From NCBI RefSeq assembly GCF_000247475.1, contig NZ_AHZC01000355.1, positions 1-33,595 on the forward strand: a stretch of 33,595 nt of DNA, written 5' to 3'. The notes beneath the pieces were generated by a model that saw nothing but the letters and a program-made list of their open reading frames with translations, was not told the origin of the DNA and ran no database searches. The DNA comes from Rhizobium sp. PDO1-076. GTDB lineage: Bacteria > Pseudomonadota > Alphaproteobacteria > Rhizobiales > Rhizobiaceae. Of the stretch, positions 23,691 to 33,595 are shown piece after piece; the first letter of the stretch is position 1; each line of letters opens with the position of its first letter. A program made the position numbers and the translations under genes.

Positions 23691-24566
23691 TCAGGCGGCG
23701 AGCGTGATGCCGATGCCCCAGGGGTCTCTCAGGCTGTGGCCTTCCGCCGTGCGCGTCACCGGGATTTCCAGGCTTTCCAGAGTCGCGAGAACCTTGTCGA
23801 GGCTGGCCTTGTCGTTGAAATTCAGCGCGTAATCCGACAGTCCGGTCATCGCGTCCGAGCGGGCGCCGGCATTGCGACTGTTCCAGACATTGGCGGCGAT
23901 GTGGTGGTGATAATCGCCGGAGGCAAAGAAGCTGGCGCCGGGATAACTCGCCATCTTCTTCAGGCCGAGAACGCCTTCGTAGAAGCGATCGGCCTCCGGT
24001 ACATTGCCGACCTGCAGATGCATATGGCCGATGGCCGCATCCGGCGCCATGCCGCCCCACTCCGTCTTCGGGGCACTGTCATACAACGCCTGGAGGTCCA
24101 GGCGTTCGGTTGCCATCTGGACGGTGCCATCGGAATTATAGGTCCATTCGCCCGGCTTGCGGTCGGCGTAGATCTCGATGCCATTGCCTTCCGGGTCGGA
24201 CAGATAGATCGCCTCGCTGACCAGATGGTCGCTGGCACCGTCAAGCCGGATATGGCGATGGGCGGAATGGGCGAGCCAATGGGCAAGCTCCTGACGGCTG
24301 GGCATCAGGAAGGCGGTGTGAAAGAGACCAGCGGCATTGCGCGGCGCACGCGCCACGTCGCCGCGCGTGGTCAAGGTCAACAGCGGCTTTCCGGCGACAC
24401 CCAGAACGACGCCGGAAGCGCTCTTTTCGATCACCGAAAGGCCGAGTATCGTCTGATAGAAATCACTGACGGTCGCAAGGTCGGTCACCACCAGATGGGT
24501 CCGCCCGACATGCACCGGACGAGTGAGGGCGAAACTGTCGTCCCTGGCTGCAGCGACATCGGTCAT
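23691..24566 (-). CDS. Two-domain VOC family protein (CatE-like)
   Basis: A 291-residue protein with two vicinal-oxygen-chelate domains. Domain 1 (about residues 18-135) starts V-G-R-T-H-L-V-V-T-D and ends with G-N-G-I-E-I-Y-A-D; L-F-H-T-A-F lies between. These give the His/His/Glu type of metal site. Domain 2 (about 168-290) starts I-G-H-M-H-L-Q-V and has H-H-H-I-A-A-N-V-W, but ends D-P-W-G-I-G-I-T-L without the usual Glu. The layout resembles CatE-type catechol 2,3-dioxygenases; substrate unknown. AGGAG lies eight bases before ATG 24566 but only two before the ATG at 24572, so the former is chosen. It is on the same strand as, and upstream of, the AI-2E gene. Confidence 0.85.
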   Translation of the reverse strand: MTDVAAARDDSFALTRPVHVGRTHLVVTDLATVSDFYQTILGLSVIEKSASGVVLGVAGKPLLTLTTRGDVARAPRNAAGLFHTAFLMPSRQELAHWLAHSAHRHIRLDGASDHLVSEAIYLSDPEGNGIEIYADRKPGEWTYNSDGTVQMATERLDLQALYDSAPKTEWGGMAPDAAIGHMHLQVGNVPEADRFYEGVLGLKKMASYPGASFFASGDYHHHIAANVWNSRNAGARSDAMTGLSDYALNFNDKASLDKVLATLESLEIPVTRTAEGHSLRDPWGIGITLAA

Positions 24567-24699
24567 GGTCATGGCTCCTATTTCCGTCCGCTCTCTGTGG
24601 CGTGATGGGACCTATATGCTCCCTCTCGGTCGTTCACGATAGATGACTTCTTTTCGACTTATCGTTCGACATTTGTTGACGATGGCGCGACGTCAAAAT

Positions 24700-24713
24700 T
24701 TGATCCTGATCAA
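24700..24713 (+). promoter_or_regulatory. Fnr/FixK-type box (TTGAT-N4-ATCAA)
   Basis: TTGAT at 24700-24704, CCTG, ATCAA at 24709-24713 is an exact match to the Fnr/FixK consensus. It lies 81 bases before the UspA start in an otherwise gene-free 228-base gap, and 126 bases from the VOC gene start on the other side. It predicts induction of uspA-dksA under low oxygen. Confidence 0.7.
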
Positions 24714-24794
24714 TGCGGCTTTCAGGTCGCGGGACCATTGTCAGCGCATCGAGTGGAAACGCCATTGAAAGGCGTCGCGATAAAGGAGACCATG

Positions 24795-25205
24795 ATGTAT
24801 AAGAAGATCATTGTACCGGTAGACCCTGCGGCGCTCGACAAGGGAGAGAAAAGCCTGCGCAAGGCGGCATCGCTTCTGGATGCCGGCGGCGAGATCGTGC
24901 TTCTGACCGTTGTCGAGGATCTGCCCGGCTACCTGGCGATCGACGTGCCTGTGGACCTAATCGAAGGCGCGATCAAGGATGCGAAGGCACAGCTGGTCGA
25001 GTTGAAGGAAAAGACCGCGATCGCGGCGAGGATCGAGATCCGCTCCGGTGCCCCGGCCCGCGAAATCCTGGCCGCATCCGAAGATCATTCGGCGGACCTG
25101 ATCATCGTCGCTTCGCATGTTCCTGACTATTCGAACTACTTCATCGGCGCGACCGCAGACCGGGTTGTGCGCCACTCGAAGGTCTCGGTCCTGGTGGACC
25201 GCTGA
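24795..25205 (+). CDS. Universal stress protein, UspF/UspG-like
   Basis: A 136-residue UspA-fold protein. It opens with K-K-I-I-V-P-V-D and carries L-L-T-V-V-E-D-L-P-G-Y. The C-terminal nucleotide-binding region reads V-A-S-H-V-P-D-Y-S-N-Y-F-I-G-A-T-A-D-R-V-V-R-H-S, then S-V-L-V-D-R. The S-H-x-P-D pattern is that of the UspF/UspG branch, which binds ATP; G-S has become G-A here. AAGGAG lies six bases before ATG 24795 (three before the alternative ATG 24792). A DksA-like gene follows after 37 bases, and a perfect Fnr/FixK-type box lies upstream, so both are probably switched on when oxygen is low. Confidence 0.9.
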   Translation: MYKKIIVPVDPAALDKGEKSLRKAASLLDAGGEIVLLTVVEDLPGYLAIDVPVDLIEGAIKDAKAQLVELKEKTAIAARIEIRSGAPAREILAASEDHSADLIIVASHVPDYSNYFIGATADRVVRHSKVSVLVDR

Positions 25206-25242
25206 CACAAAGCACAACAACAAGAAAGTTCGGAGGACGCCC

Positions 25243-25572
25243 ATGGATATCGCAGGCTACGAACGCATCCTGACCAAGCGGAAGGCGGAGATCGAGGCGC
25301 GGCTGACCAGGATCGATGACGACCTTGGCCAGCAGCGCAGCGCAGACAGCGAAGAGCGGGCAACCGAAACCGAAAATGACGAAGTGCTGGAGGAATTCGG
25401 CCAGGTCGGGGAAGCGGAGCTTCGCGCCATAGATGCAGCGCTCAACCGGATCGATGGCGGAACCTACGGCACCTGCGTGACCTGCGGACAACCGATTTCG
25501 GCAGCGCGGCTTGCCGCCGTGCCGCACACGCCGTTCTGCCAGGAATGTGCCGCCGGGCGACAGGGCCGATAA
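25243..25572 (+). CDS. TraR/DksA-type zinc finger protein
   Basis: A 109-residue protein of the TraR/DksA C4 zinc-finger family, predicted to bind the RNA polymerase secondary channel. The N-terminal half is a charged helix (E-R-I-L-T-K-R-K-A-E-I-E-A-R-L, then A-T-E-T-E-N-D-E-V-L-E). The C-terminal zinc finger is C-V-T-C-G-Q-P-I ... P-F-C-Q-E-C. It is shorter than classic DksA (about 150 residues) and lacks the full DksA coiled-coil tip, closer to the short DksA-like proteins. GGAGG seven bases before ATG 25243 supports this start. It follows the UspF/G-like gene and ends at a strong bidirectional hairpin. Confidence 0.9.
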   Translation: MDIAGYERILTKRKAEIEARLTRIDDDLGQQRSADSEERATETENDEVLEEFGQVGEAELRAIDAALNRIDGGTYGTCVTCGQPISAARLAAVPHTPFCQECAAGRQGR

Positions 25573-25617
25573 CACCCCGGCGCGCGTTCGAGCGCAAAGT
25601 CAGCTTGGACACTTGAA

Positions 25618-25648
25618 AGGCCGGAGCGAAACGCTCCGGCCTCTTTCC
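25618..25648. terminator. Bidirectional terminator between dksA-like gene and tex
   Basis: AGGCCGGAGCG (25618-25628), loop AAA, CGCTCCGGCCT (25632-25642): 11 perfect pairs, followed by CTTTCCGTTTG on the plus strand and by TTTCAAG on the minus strand. It lies between convergent genes. Confidence 0.8.
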
Positions 25649-25660
25649 GTTTGACGGGTA

Positions 25661-27979
25661 TTACTTCTTGCGCATGGCCTCGGCCAGCGCCGCGCCGAAG
25701 CCGCCAACGGAGGGCGTTTCCGGCTTGGGCGGCTTGGCATTGGCGTGGCGCATGGCGTTGGCGTTGCCGCGCGTATCGCCACGCGGAGACGGTGCCTGGG
25801 CTTCGCCGCCATCCTTGCGCATGGTGAGCGCGATGCGCTTGCGCTTCACATCGAACTCGACGACACGGACCTTGACCACGTCGCCGGCCTTGACGACCTC
25901 ATGCGGGTCCTTGACGAAACGATCGGCGAGCTGGGAGACATGCACCAATCCGTCCTGATGCACGCCGATATCGACGAAGGCGCCGAAAGCGGCAACGTTG
26001 GTCACCGTGCCTTCCAGCGTCATGCCGACCTTGAGGTCGGAGATCTCCTCGACACCATCGGCAAAGGTGGCCGTCTTGAAGCTCGGCCGCGGGTCACGAC
26101 CCGGCTTTTCCAGTTCCGCCAGGATGTCCTTGACCGTCGGCAGACCGAACTGCTCGTCGATGAACTGCTTCGGATCGAGCGCCTTCAACGTGGCGCTGTC
26201 GCCCATCAGCGTGCGCAGGTCGCGACCGCAGGCAGCGACGATCTTCTTCGCCACGCCATAGGCTTCCGGGTGGACCGAAGACGCATCGAGCGGTTCCTTG
26301 CCATTGGGGATGCGCAGGAAGCCGGCGCATTGTTCGAAGGTACGGGCGCCGAGGCGGGCAACCTTCAACAGGTCCTTGCGGCTTTGAAACGGGCCGGTCT
26401 GGTCGCGGTGGCTGACGATCGCCTCGGCAATCGAACCGCCGAGGCCCGACACGCGGGCAAGCAGCGGAGCGGACGCCGTGTTGAGATCGACGCCGACCGC
26501 ATTCACCGCGTCTTCGACAACGGCATCGAGCGAGCGGCCGAGCCTGCCCTGGTCGACATCGTGCTGGTACTGGCCGACGCCGATCGATTTCGGCTCGATC
26601 TTCACCAGTTCGGCCAGAGGATCCTGCAGGCGCCGCGCAATCGAGACGGCACCGCGCAGCGACACGTCGAGATTGGGGAATTCCTTGGCGGCGGTTTCCG
26701 AGGCCGAATAAACCGAGGCGCCGGCTTCCGAGACGATCACCTTGGTCGGCTTCGGTGCGGTCGCCGGGAACTGGGCCAGCATGTCGGCGACCAGCTTTTC
26801 CGTCTCGCGGCTGCCGGTGCCGTTGCCGATGGCGATGAGTTCGATGTTATGCTTGCGGATCAGCGAGGCCAGTTCGACCTGGGCACCCCGCACGTCGTTG
26901 CGCGGCTGGAAGGGATAGACGGTCGAGGTGTCGAGCACCTTGCCCGTGCCGTCGACCACGGCGACCTTGACGCCGGTGCGGATGCCCGGGTCGAGGCCCA
27001 TGGTCGGACGCGAGCCGGCGGGAGCGGCCAGCAGCAGGTCTTTCAGGTTGCGGGCGAAGACATGGATCGCCTCTTCCTCGGCCCGTTCGCGCAGGTCGCG
27101 CATCAGGTCGAGCGACAGCGATACCGAGAGCTTCACCCGCCAGGTCCATCCCGCGACATCCATCAGCCACTTGTCGGCCAGGCCTTTGGCGGCAATGTCA
27201 TAGGCGGCTGAGATCGTGCGCTGCGACGGCTTGACCGGAGACGGATCGTCGCGGTCGACCTCGATGGAAAGCGTCAGGAATTCCTCGTTCCAGCCACGCA
27301 GCATGGCAAGCGCCCGGTGGCCGGGCACCGTTGCCCAGCGTTCGAAATGGGCGAAGTAGTCGGCGAACTTTTCGCCCGCCGCCTCCTTGCCCTCGACCAC
27401 CTTGGAATAGAGGATCGCACGCGCCTTCATGTCATTGCGCAGCCGGCCGAGCAGATCGGCATTTTCCGAGATCAGTTCCGCAACGATATCGCGGGCGCCT
27501 TCCAGCGCTGCCTTCACGTCCGGTACATCGTCGGTGATATAGGCGGCGGCTAGTGTCTGCGGGTCGGCGGCACGATCGGCCCAGATCGCGTCGGCCAGCG
27601 GCTGCAGGCCCTTTTCGCGAGCGATCTCTGCGCGGGTGCGGCGCTTTGGCTTGTAGGGCAGATAGATGTCTTCCAGCTCGGCCTTGGTGGTGACCATGGC
27701 AATCTTGCGGGCCAGTTCGTCGGTCATCCTGTCCTGCGAGGTGATGCTTTCGACGATCGCCTTGCGGCGGGCGGCCAGCTCGCGAAGATAGATCAGCCGC
27801 TCGGCGAGATTGCGCAACTGCGTGTCATCCAGACCGCCCGTCACTTCCTTGCGGTAGCGGGCGATGAAGGGAACAGTCGCGCCCTCGTCCAATAGACCGA
27901 CCGCCGACACCACCTGATCGGGGCGGGCATTGATCTCGGTCGCAATCAGGGCTGCAATGGATTTGATGTCGTCGGCCAT
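25661..27979 (-). CDS. tex: Tex family RNA-binding transcription accessory protein
   Basis: A 772-residue Tex protein, a conserved nucleic-acid-binding factor linked to transcription. Order of domains: N-terminal helical Tex region ([15 protein letters not shown]), a YqgF/RNase H-like domain near residue 327 ([11 protein letters not shown]), helix-hairpin-helix motifs at about 500-570 ([15 protein letters not shown]), and an S1 domain at about 648-720 ([18 protein letters not shown]). A disordered tail rich in Pro, Gly and Asn follows. GGAG before ATG 27979 fixes the start; the open frame upstream to 28222 overlaps purD leader sequence and is rejected. It diverges from purD. Confidence 0.95.
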   Translation of the reverse strand: MADDIKSIAALIATEINARPDQVVSAVGLLDEGATVPFIARYRKEVTGGLDDTQLRNLAERLIYLRELAARRKAIVESITSQDRMTDELARKIAMVTTKAELEDIYLPYKPKRRTRAEIAREKGLQPLADAIWADRAADPQTLAAAYITDDVPDVKAALEGARDIVAELISENADLLGRLRNDMKARAILYSKVVEGKEAAGEKFADYFAHFERWATVPGHRALAMLRGWNEEFLTLSIEVDRDDPSPVKPSQRTISAAYDIAAKGLADKWLMDVAGWTWRVKLSVSLSLDLMRDLRERAEEEAIHVFARNLKDLLLAAPAGSRPTMGLDPGIRTGVKVAVVDGTGKVLDTSTVYPFQPRNDVRGAQVELASLIRKHNIELIAIGNGTGSRETEKLVADMLAQFPATAPKPTKVIVSEAGASVYSASETAAKEFPNLDVSLRGAVSIARRLQDPLAELVKIEPKSIGVGQYQHDVDQGRLGRSLDAVVEDAVNAVGVDLNTASAPLLARVSGLGGSIAEAIVSHRDQTGPFQSRKDLLKVARLGARTFEQCAGFLRIPNGKEPLDASSVHPEAYGVAKKIVAACGRDLRTLMGDSATLKALDPKQFIDEQFGLPTVKDILAELEKPGRDPRPSFKTATFADGVEEISDLKVGMTLEGTVTNVAAFGAFVDIGVHQDGLVHVSQLADRFVKDPHEVVKAGDVVKVRVVEFDVKRKRIALTMRKDGGEAQAPSPRGDTRGNANAMRHANAKPPKPETPSVGGFGAALAEAMRKK

Positions 27980-28081
27980 GGGAATTCTCCAGTCTTTCAA
28001 GCGGCGACCATAGTCGCGACAGCCGGGAAGGCAACAAAGTGCTCTACCCCTCCACAGGATTGCGGCAGTTCCGGGTTTTTC

Positions 28082-28110
28082 CTTGACCTTTGCCCCCTTC
28101 CCCCTTAACC
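28082..28110 (+). promoter_or_regulatory. Possible purD promoter
   Basis: CTTGAC at 28082-28087 matches the rhizobial -35 consensus and is followed after 16 bases by CTTAAC (28104-28109), a fair -10. It lies 33 bases before the purD start in the divergent tex-purD gap. Confidence 0.35.
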
Positions 28111-28142
28111 GCCGCCTATCCAAGACAATCGGAGAGCGGGTT

Positions 28143-29414
28143 ATGAAGGTTCTGTTGATCGGTTCGGGCGGACGCGAACATGCGCTGGCCTGGAAAATCG
28201 CCCAGTCTCCCCTGCTTTCCAAACTTTACGCTGCTCCCGGCAATCCGGGCATTGCCGAGCATGGCGAACTGGTCTCGGTCAATGTCGATGATCATGCCGC
28301 CGTCATCGCGTTTTGCAAGCAAAACGCCATCGACTTCGTCGTTGTCGGACCGGAAGCGCCGTTGGTTGCCGGGCTCGCAGATGCGCTGCGCGCCGAGGGC
28401 ATTGCTGTCTTCGGGCCGTCGGCCGCCGCCGCCCAGCTCGAAGGCTCCAAGGGCTTCACCAAGGACATCTGCGCCCGCTTCAACATCCCGACCGGCGCCT
28501 ATCAGCGGTTCAACAATGCACCGAAGGCCAAGGCCTATGTGCGCGAACAGGGCGCGCCGATCGTCATAAAGGCCGATGGCCTGGCCGCAGGCAAGGGTGT
28601 GACGGTCGCCATGACCGTCGAGGAAGCGCTTGCCGCCATCGATGACTGCTTTGAAGGCGCGTTCGGTGCTGCCGGCGCGGAAGTCGTGGTCGAAGCCTAT
28701 CTCGACGGCGAGGAAGCGAGCTTCTTCTGCCTGTCCGACGGCAAGACGCTCTTGCCGCTTGCCACCGCCCAGGACCACAAGCGCGTCGGCGACGGCGATA
28801 CCGGCCCGAACACCGGCGGCATGGGCGCCTATTCGCCCGCCCCTGTCATGACAGCCGACATGGTCGAGCGGACGATGAAAGAGATCATCGAGCCGACCAT
28901 GCGCGGCATGGCGGAACTCGGCATGCCGTTTTCCGGTGTGTTCTTCGCCGGCCTAATGATCACGGCAAAAGGCCCGGAGCTGATCGAATACAATGTGCGC
29001 TTCGGCGATCCGGAATGCCAGGTGCTGATGATGCGGCTGAAGAGCGATCTGCTGTCGATCCTGTACGCCTCGGCCACCGGCACGCTGGACCAGGTTTCGG
29101 CCGAATGGAGCGACGACCCGGCGCTGACCGTGGTGCTGGCCTCCAAGGGCTATCCGGGCAGCTATGGCAAAAACACGCCGATCACCTCCATTCCGGCGGC
29201 ATCCGAAGGTGCGAAGGTCTTCCACGCCGGCACCGCCTTGCAAGACGGCCGGCTGGTTGCGACAGGCGGCCGGGTGCTGAACGCGACGGCGACGGGCAAG
29301 ACCGTCGCCGAGGCCCAGGCTGCGGCCTATGCGCTGGTCGATGCGGTCTCGTGGGACAACGGTTTCAGCCGCCGCGATATCGGTTGGCAGGCAATCGCAC
29401 GCGAGAAAGCCTGA
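28143..29414 (+). CDS. purD: Phosphoribosylamine-glycine ligase
   Basis: A 423-residue GAR synthetase, the second enzyme of de novo purine synthesis: joins phosphoribosylamine and glycine with ATP. N-terminal segment [12 protein letters not shown] is the family signature; the ATP-grasp part contains [19 protein letters not shown], and the catalytic loop [10 protein letters not shown]. Length is normal. ATG 28143 follows GGAGAGCGGGTT and matches the family start; the longer frame from 28083 does not. It stands alone with tex divergent upstream; the next gene is 125 bases on. Confidence 0.96.
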   Translation: MKVLLIGSGGREHALAWKIAQSPLLSKLYAAPGNPGIAEHGELVSVNVDDHAAVIAFCKQNAIDFVVVGPEAPLVAGLADALRAEGIAVFGPSAAAAQLEGSKGFTKDICARFNIPTGAYQRFNNAPKAKAYVREQGAPIVIKADGLAAGKGVTVAMTVEEALAAIDDCFEGAFGAAGAEVVVEAYLDGEEASFFCLSDGKTLLPLATAQDHKRVGDGDTGPNTGGMGAYSPAPVMTADMVERTMKEIIEPTMRGMAELGMPFSGVFFAGLMITAKGPELIEYNVRFGDPECQVLMMRLKSDLLSILYASATGTLDQVSAEWSDDPALTVVLASKGYPGSYGKNTPITSIPAASEGAKVFHAGTALQDGRLVATGGRVLNATATGKTVAEAQAAAYALVDAVSWDNGFSRRDIGWQAIAREKA

Positions 29415-29539
29415 CCGAAGCGTGACACCCGTCGCGGTCTGCTGGAAAATTGCGCATTCGTTCAAATTTTACCATTCCCCCTGACCGGATCGAAAGAAAG
29501 CGGCGCTAGGGTCCTCGTGAACAATCCGAGGAATACGAG

Positions 29540-29986
29540 ATGCGCAAGTTTCTTTTGACGGCCCTGATGCTTGCTGGCACGAGCTCCGCTTTTGCCTCGT
29601 CGATCGAGGTCGTCAGCGGCTCGCCGAACCAGGCGCACAGCATCACGGCGATTGCCTGCCCGAACTGCCCGCCGCCGCAGGTCAAGAAAGACAAGTACGC
29701 CTATCAGGTGCCGAGCGTTCCAAGCGGCTCGCAAACCGCGGAAATCCTTGATATCGACGGCGAGAAAAAGCTGAAGCGGATTGAAAGCTGGCTCGGCGGC
29801 TCGCCGGTCGTGATCATGAGCTCGGCAGACGGCTGGTCGACCAATGGCTCGGTGGTCATTGCCGGCAATGCTCCGGCTGCCGGCCAGGTCGATCATGAGG
29901 CCACCACCGCAGCCGTCAATGTCGCACCGCCGGCCAATGGCAAACTCGATCTCGATACGGCCAATTTCGACCTGCGGCTGAAGTAA
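29540..29986 (+). CDS. HPE1-like secreted protein
   Basis: A 148-residue exported protein. A clear signal peptide (M-R-K-F-L-L-T-A-L-M-L-A-G-T-S-S-A) ends at A-F-A-S. The mature part holds C-P-N-C-P-P-P-Q-V-K, then Y-Q-V-P-S-V-P-S-G-S-Q-T-A-E-I-L-D-I-D-G-E-K-K-L, and W-L-G-G-S-P-V-V-I-M-S. This matches what I recall as the 'plant virulence effector HPE1-like' domain, widespread in Rhizobiales and named after a Liberibacter effector; the name does not show virulence here. The C-terminal 40 residues are Ala/Asp-rich. A ribosome site is only fair (GAGGAATACGAG). The gene ends at a strong terminator. Confidence 0.8.
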   Translation: MRKFLLTALMLAGTSSAFASSIEVVSGSPNQAHSITAIACPNCPPPQVKKDKYAYQVPSVPSGSQTAEILDIDGEKKLKRIESWLGGSPVVIMSSADGWSTNGSVVIAGNAPAAGQVDHEATTAAVNVAPPANGKLDLDTANFDLRLK

Positions 29987-30056
29987 CCACCTCGCCATTT
30001 CCTGCCCAAATTCAGCCGCACGATCCAGGCTGAGCGGGCTGCCGCGCGAATGCGGA

Positions 30057-30092
30057 CAAACGCTCCGGCATGCCCGGAGCGTTTGCGTTTTG
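30057..30092 (+). terminator. Rho-independent terminator after the HPE1-like gene
   Basis: CAAACGCTCCGG (30057-30068), loop CATGC, CCGGAGCGTTTG (30074-30085): 12 perfect pairs, followed by CGTTTTGCC. Confidence 0.8.
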
Positions 30093-30184
30093 CCATTCAT
30101 ACCCTCAGTCTCAGAGACTTCACGCAAAATGCTTGCACACATGCGCATGAACGCATCGGTACCTATTAGTTTATTAATGTTTGA

Positions 30185-32131
<1,947 letters not shown>

Positions 32132-32157
32132 GCCAGCCGCATATCGATGACAGATAC

Positions 32158-32190
32158 AAACCGCCGGAACGATCCGGCGGTTTTTGTTTA
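32158..32190 (+). terminator. Rho-independent terminator after the chemoreceptor gene
   Basis: AAACCGCCGGA (32158-32168), loop ACGA, TCCGGCGGTTT (32173-32183), then TTGTTTA: 11 perfect pairs. It also overlaps the stop codon of the convergent DUF523 gene at 32188-32190. Confidence 0.87.
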
Positions 32191-32697
32191 TGCGGCTATC
32201 TCCGCAGCGACCCGGGCAACCAGGGCCTCGATCTCCCGGTCCGAAAAAACCGCGATACCGGCCGCCTGCATCAGCGCCGCCGTGACACCGTTGCCGACAT
32301 GGCGCTCGCCGGCGAAAGAGCCGTCATAGATAAAACCGGAGCCACAGGACGGGCTGCCATCGATCAGGAGCGCATAGCGGCAGCCCTGCGCTGTTGCGAA
32401 CTCGACCGCCTTGCGGCCTCCTTCGAGGAATTGCGCCGTGACATCGCCACCGGTGATTTCGACGACCCGCGCGCGTCCGGCCATCACATCGGTACCGGTC
32501 AGGCCATGCTCGATCTCGGCCGGCGGACGCGGCGTCGACATGCCGCCAGCCTGTTCGGGACAGAAGCCGACAAGCCGGCCCTCGGCCTGCCAGCGGGCGA
32601 TGGCCGGATGATCGAGCCGCTTGCCCTTGCCATCGTAGCGCACCGGGCGGCCGAGCAGGCAGGCACTGATGAAGATCTTGGAGGACAAGGGAGACAT
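32188..32697 (-). CDS. DUF523 domain-containing protein
   Basis: A 169-residue DUF523 protein. Family motifs are all present: S-A-C-L-L-G-R-P-V-R-Y-D-G at 11-23, F-C-P-E at 45-48, G-G-M-S-T-P-R at 51-57 and G-S-P-S-C-G-S-G-F-I-Y-D-G near 112-124. The conserved cysteines suggest a metal- or redox-linked role, but the biochemical function is not established. The start chosen is ATG 32697, where the family similarity begins; the open frame further upstream overlaps the ParE gene and is rejected. The ribosome site is weak, so translation may be coupled to the upstream parE stop 15 bases away. Confidence 0.85.
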   Translation of the reverse strand: MSPLSSKIFISACLLGRPVRYDGKGKRLDHPAIARWQAEGRLVGFCPEQAGGMSTPRPPAEIEHGLTGTDVMAGRARVVEITGGDVTAQFLEGGRKAVEFATAQGCRYALLIDGSPSCGSGFIYDGSFAGERHVGNGVTAALMQAAGIAVFSDREIEALVARVAAEIAA

Positions 32698-32711
32698 GGG
32701 GAACCTGGGTG

Positions 32712-33011
32712 CTATTCGTCCAGTTGCTGGCTGATATCGGCACGCCCATGCAGAATACGAGCAATCTCGACTGCGCCATCGGGTATAATGAGGTAAAATA
32801 TCAAGTGAACTCCGGCGCGGTGGCGGCGATAACCACTCTTGATCCAACCGACATCCCGGCCGGCAAATGGATGGGCGGCGATCCACTCGATAGCATCCAG
32901 CAACGCCTGTAGATAGGCTTCGGCCTGTATGTGCGACCACTGTTCTTCCGAATAGCGGCCAATGTCGCGAAAGTCTCGTTCAGCGGCCGGACGTAACCGA
33001 ACCTCAACCAC
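32712..33011 (-). CDS. parE: ParE/RelE family toxin
   Basis: A 99-residue type II toxin of the ParE branch. Recognisable features are R-P-A-A-E-R-D-F-R-D-I-G-R-Y-S, I-A-A-H-P-F-A-G-R-D-V, R-R-H-R-A-G-V-H-L-I-F-Y-L-I and I-A-R-I-L-H-G-R-A-D-I, all typical of ParE. ParE toxins poison DNA gyrase in the best-studied cases. The start is GTG 33011 (V-E-V-R-L), inside the 3' end of the antitoxin gene with an eight-base overlap, so translation is coupled. All family landmarks are intact, so this pair looks functional. The final residues are S-Q-Q-L-D-E. Confidence 0.92.
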   Translation of the reverse strand: MVEVRLRPAAERDFRDIGRYSEEQWSHIQAEAYLQALLDAIEWIAAHPFAGRDVGWIKSGYRRHRAGVHLIFYLIIPDGAVEIARILHGRADISQQLDE

Positions 33012-33255
33012 GCTGTTTCCGGTCCTCCCGCACAGACGCCATCAAGGCATCGCGGTCGTACGGCCGGGACGGGCCGCTTTCGTCGCCCTCGATCAAGGCC
33101 TGTCTCAGCCATTCGAGCTTGTCCTGCTCCTGCTTCAACAGCCGCAGCCCCGCCTCGACGACCTCCTGGGCGGAGCCGAACTGGCCGCTCTCCACCTGTG
33201 CGTCGACGAAGCGCTCCAGGGGCTCGCCCAATGTGATCTGAACCGACTTGTTCAT
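33004..33255 (-). CDS. parD: ParD-type antitoxin (ribbon-helix-helix)
   Basis: An 83-residue CopG/ParD-type antitoxin. The N-terminal ribbon-helix-helix reads S-V-Q-I-T-L-G-E-P-L-E-R-F-V-D-A-Q-V-E-S-G-Q-F-G-S-A-Q-E-V-V-E-A-G-L-R-L-L, the common ParD pattern. The C-terminal half (K-L-E-W-L-R-Q-A-L-I-E-G-D-E-S-G) wraps the toxin. It would bind its own promoter upstream of 33255 and neutralise the ParE encoded next. A ribosome site is present as AGGAG (33264-33260) before ATG 33255. The pair lies between DUF523 and glyS with a terminator on the glyS side. Confidence 0.92.
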   Translation of the reverse strand: MNKSVQITLGEPLERFVDAQVESGQFGSAQEVVEAGLRLLKQEQDKLEWLRQALIEGDESGPSRPYDRDALMASVREDRKQRG

Positions 33256-33315
33256 CCATGCTCCTGTGCGCCTAGGACCGGTGTTGCCAGATCATACTAC
33301 AAGGGATGGGTCGAT

Positions 33316-33342
33316 ACAAAAAGCCCCGCCGAAGCGGGGCTT
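33316..33342 (-). terminator. UUCG-loop terminator downstream of glyS
   Basis: Read on the minus strand: AAGCCCCGC, loop TTCG, GCGGGGCTT, then TTTTG. Nine perfect pairs with an extra-stable UUCG tetraloop, starting six bases after the glyS stop. Confidence 0.9.
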
Positions 33343-33347
33343 GTCGG

Positions 33348-33595
33348 TCAGCCGGTGATCCGGGAGAAGTCGGCGACGGTGCCCGTCGCCTCGCGGATCG
33401 CTTTCAGAAGCGCCAGACGGTTGGCACGGATGGCGGCGTCCTCGTCGTTCACCAGCACGTCCTCGAAGAATGTGTCGACCGGCGCACGCAGCGCAGACAG
33501 CGCCTGCATGGCGGCACGGAAGTCTTCCTTTGAGACCGCCTCGGCCGCAGCCTTGGTCGCCTCGGTGACGGCGGCAAAGAGCGCCTTTTCGGCAT
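33348..33595 (-). CDS. glyS: Glycyl-tRNA synthetase beta subunit, C-terminal end (5' part outside window)
   Basis: The minus-strand frame entering at the right edge and stopping at TGA 33350-33348 encodes about 81 residues: [10 protein letters not shown], then [29 protein letters not shown] and [12 protein letters not shown]. This is the C-terminal anticodon-binding (DALR-like) part of GlyS, which charges tRNA-Gly with the alpha subunit. L-R-x-P-V-D-x-F-F-D/E-x-V-x-V is the family landmark. The rest of the gene, and glyQ, would lie beyond the window. Confidence 0.92.
   Translation of the reverse strand, partial: AEKALFAAVTEATKAAAEAVSKEDFRAAMQALSALRAPVDTFFEDVLVNDEDAAIRANRLALLKAIREATGTVADFSRITG

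Noticed and set aside
25745-27211. 488-residue plus-strand frame opposite tex
   Set aside because: Antisense to the Tex coding sequence, whose domains are unmistakable.
28116-28778. 220-residue minus-strand frame opposite purD
   Set aside because: Antisense shadow of PurD, which has all its family motifs.

Overview
The window reads as chromosomal DNA of an alphaproteobacterium of the Rhizobiaceae (Rhizobium/Agrobacterium/Neorhizobium type). This is inferred from high GC with strong third-position GC bias, a DUF1217 repeat protein, a DUF6101-ubiA pair, an HPE1-like secreted protein, a cobalamin riboswitch in front of cbtB-cbtA, a CtrA-type site (TTAA-N7-TTAA) and a perfect Fnr/FixK-type site (TTGAT-N4-ATCAA). 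No rRNA, tRNA, phage, insertion sequence or CRISPR array was seen. Most genes are housekeeping or accessory-core; species-level assignment is not possible from reading alone.

Layout. 1-2173: a large DUF1217 tandem-repeat protein running off the left edge. 2549-5117: DUF6101 protein, then ubiA (ubiquinone synthesis) and a MipA/OmpV outer-membrane protein. 5444-8550: an IlvE-like aminotransferase and oligopeptidase B. 8571-9207: a HigB/RelE-type toxin broken by two in-frame TAG codons, followed by an intact antitoxin. 9408-9817: a small orphan gene behind a CtrA-type site. 9840-11536: a metal module with a CDF exporter diverging from a MerR regulator around a MerR-type operator, then a cupin. 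11745-12851: GNAT acetyltransferase and DJ-1/PfpI protein. 12881-14422 (minus strand): B12 riboswitch, cbtB, cbtA and a third small gene, a predicted B12-controlled cobalt uptake operon.

14650-15964: two conserved but unassigned proteins. 16013-17809 (minus): cytochrome c', a di-heme cytochrome c and a small protein. 17985-19440: LysE exporter diverging from a WYL/YafY regulator around a perfect palindrome. 19437-20279: metallophosphoesterase. 20520-22445: membrane GGDEF-EAL protein. 22454-24566 (minus): AI-2E/PerM transporter and a two-domain VOC protein. 24700-25572: Fnr/FixK-type site, UspF/G-like stress protein and a DksA/TraR zinc-finger protein. 25661-27979: tex. 28143-29414: purD. 29540-29986: HPE1-like secreted protein. 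30305-32131: chemoreceptor. 32188-33255: DUF523 and a ParD-ParE pair. 33348-33595: 3' end of glyS.

The parts most worth a second look are the double-amber toxin with a live antitoxin, the predicted oxygen-responsive control of uspA-dksA, the CtrA-type site before an orphan ORF, the DUF1217 repeat architecture, and the small third gene of the B12-riboswitch operon. I found no clear wholly new multi-gene system.
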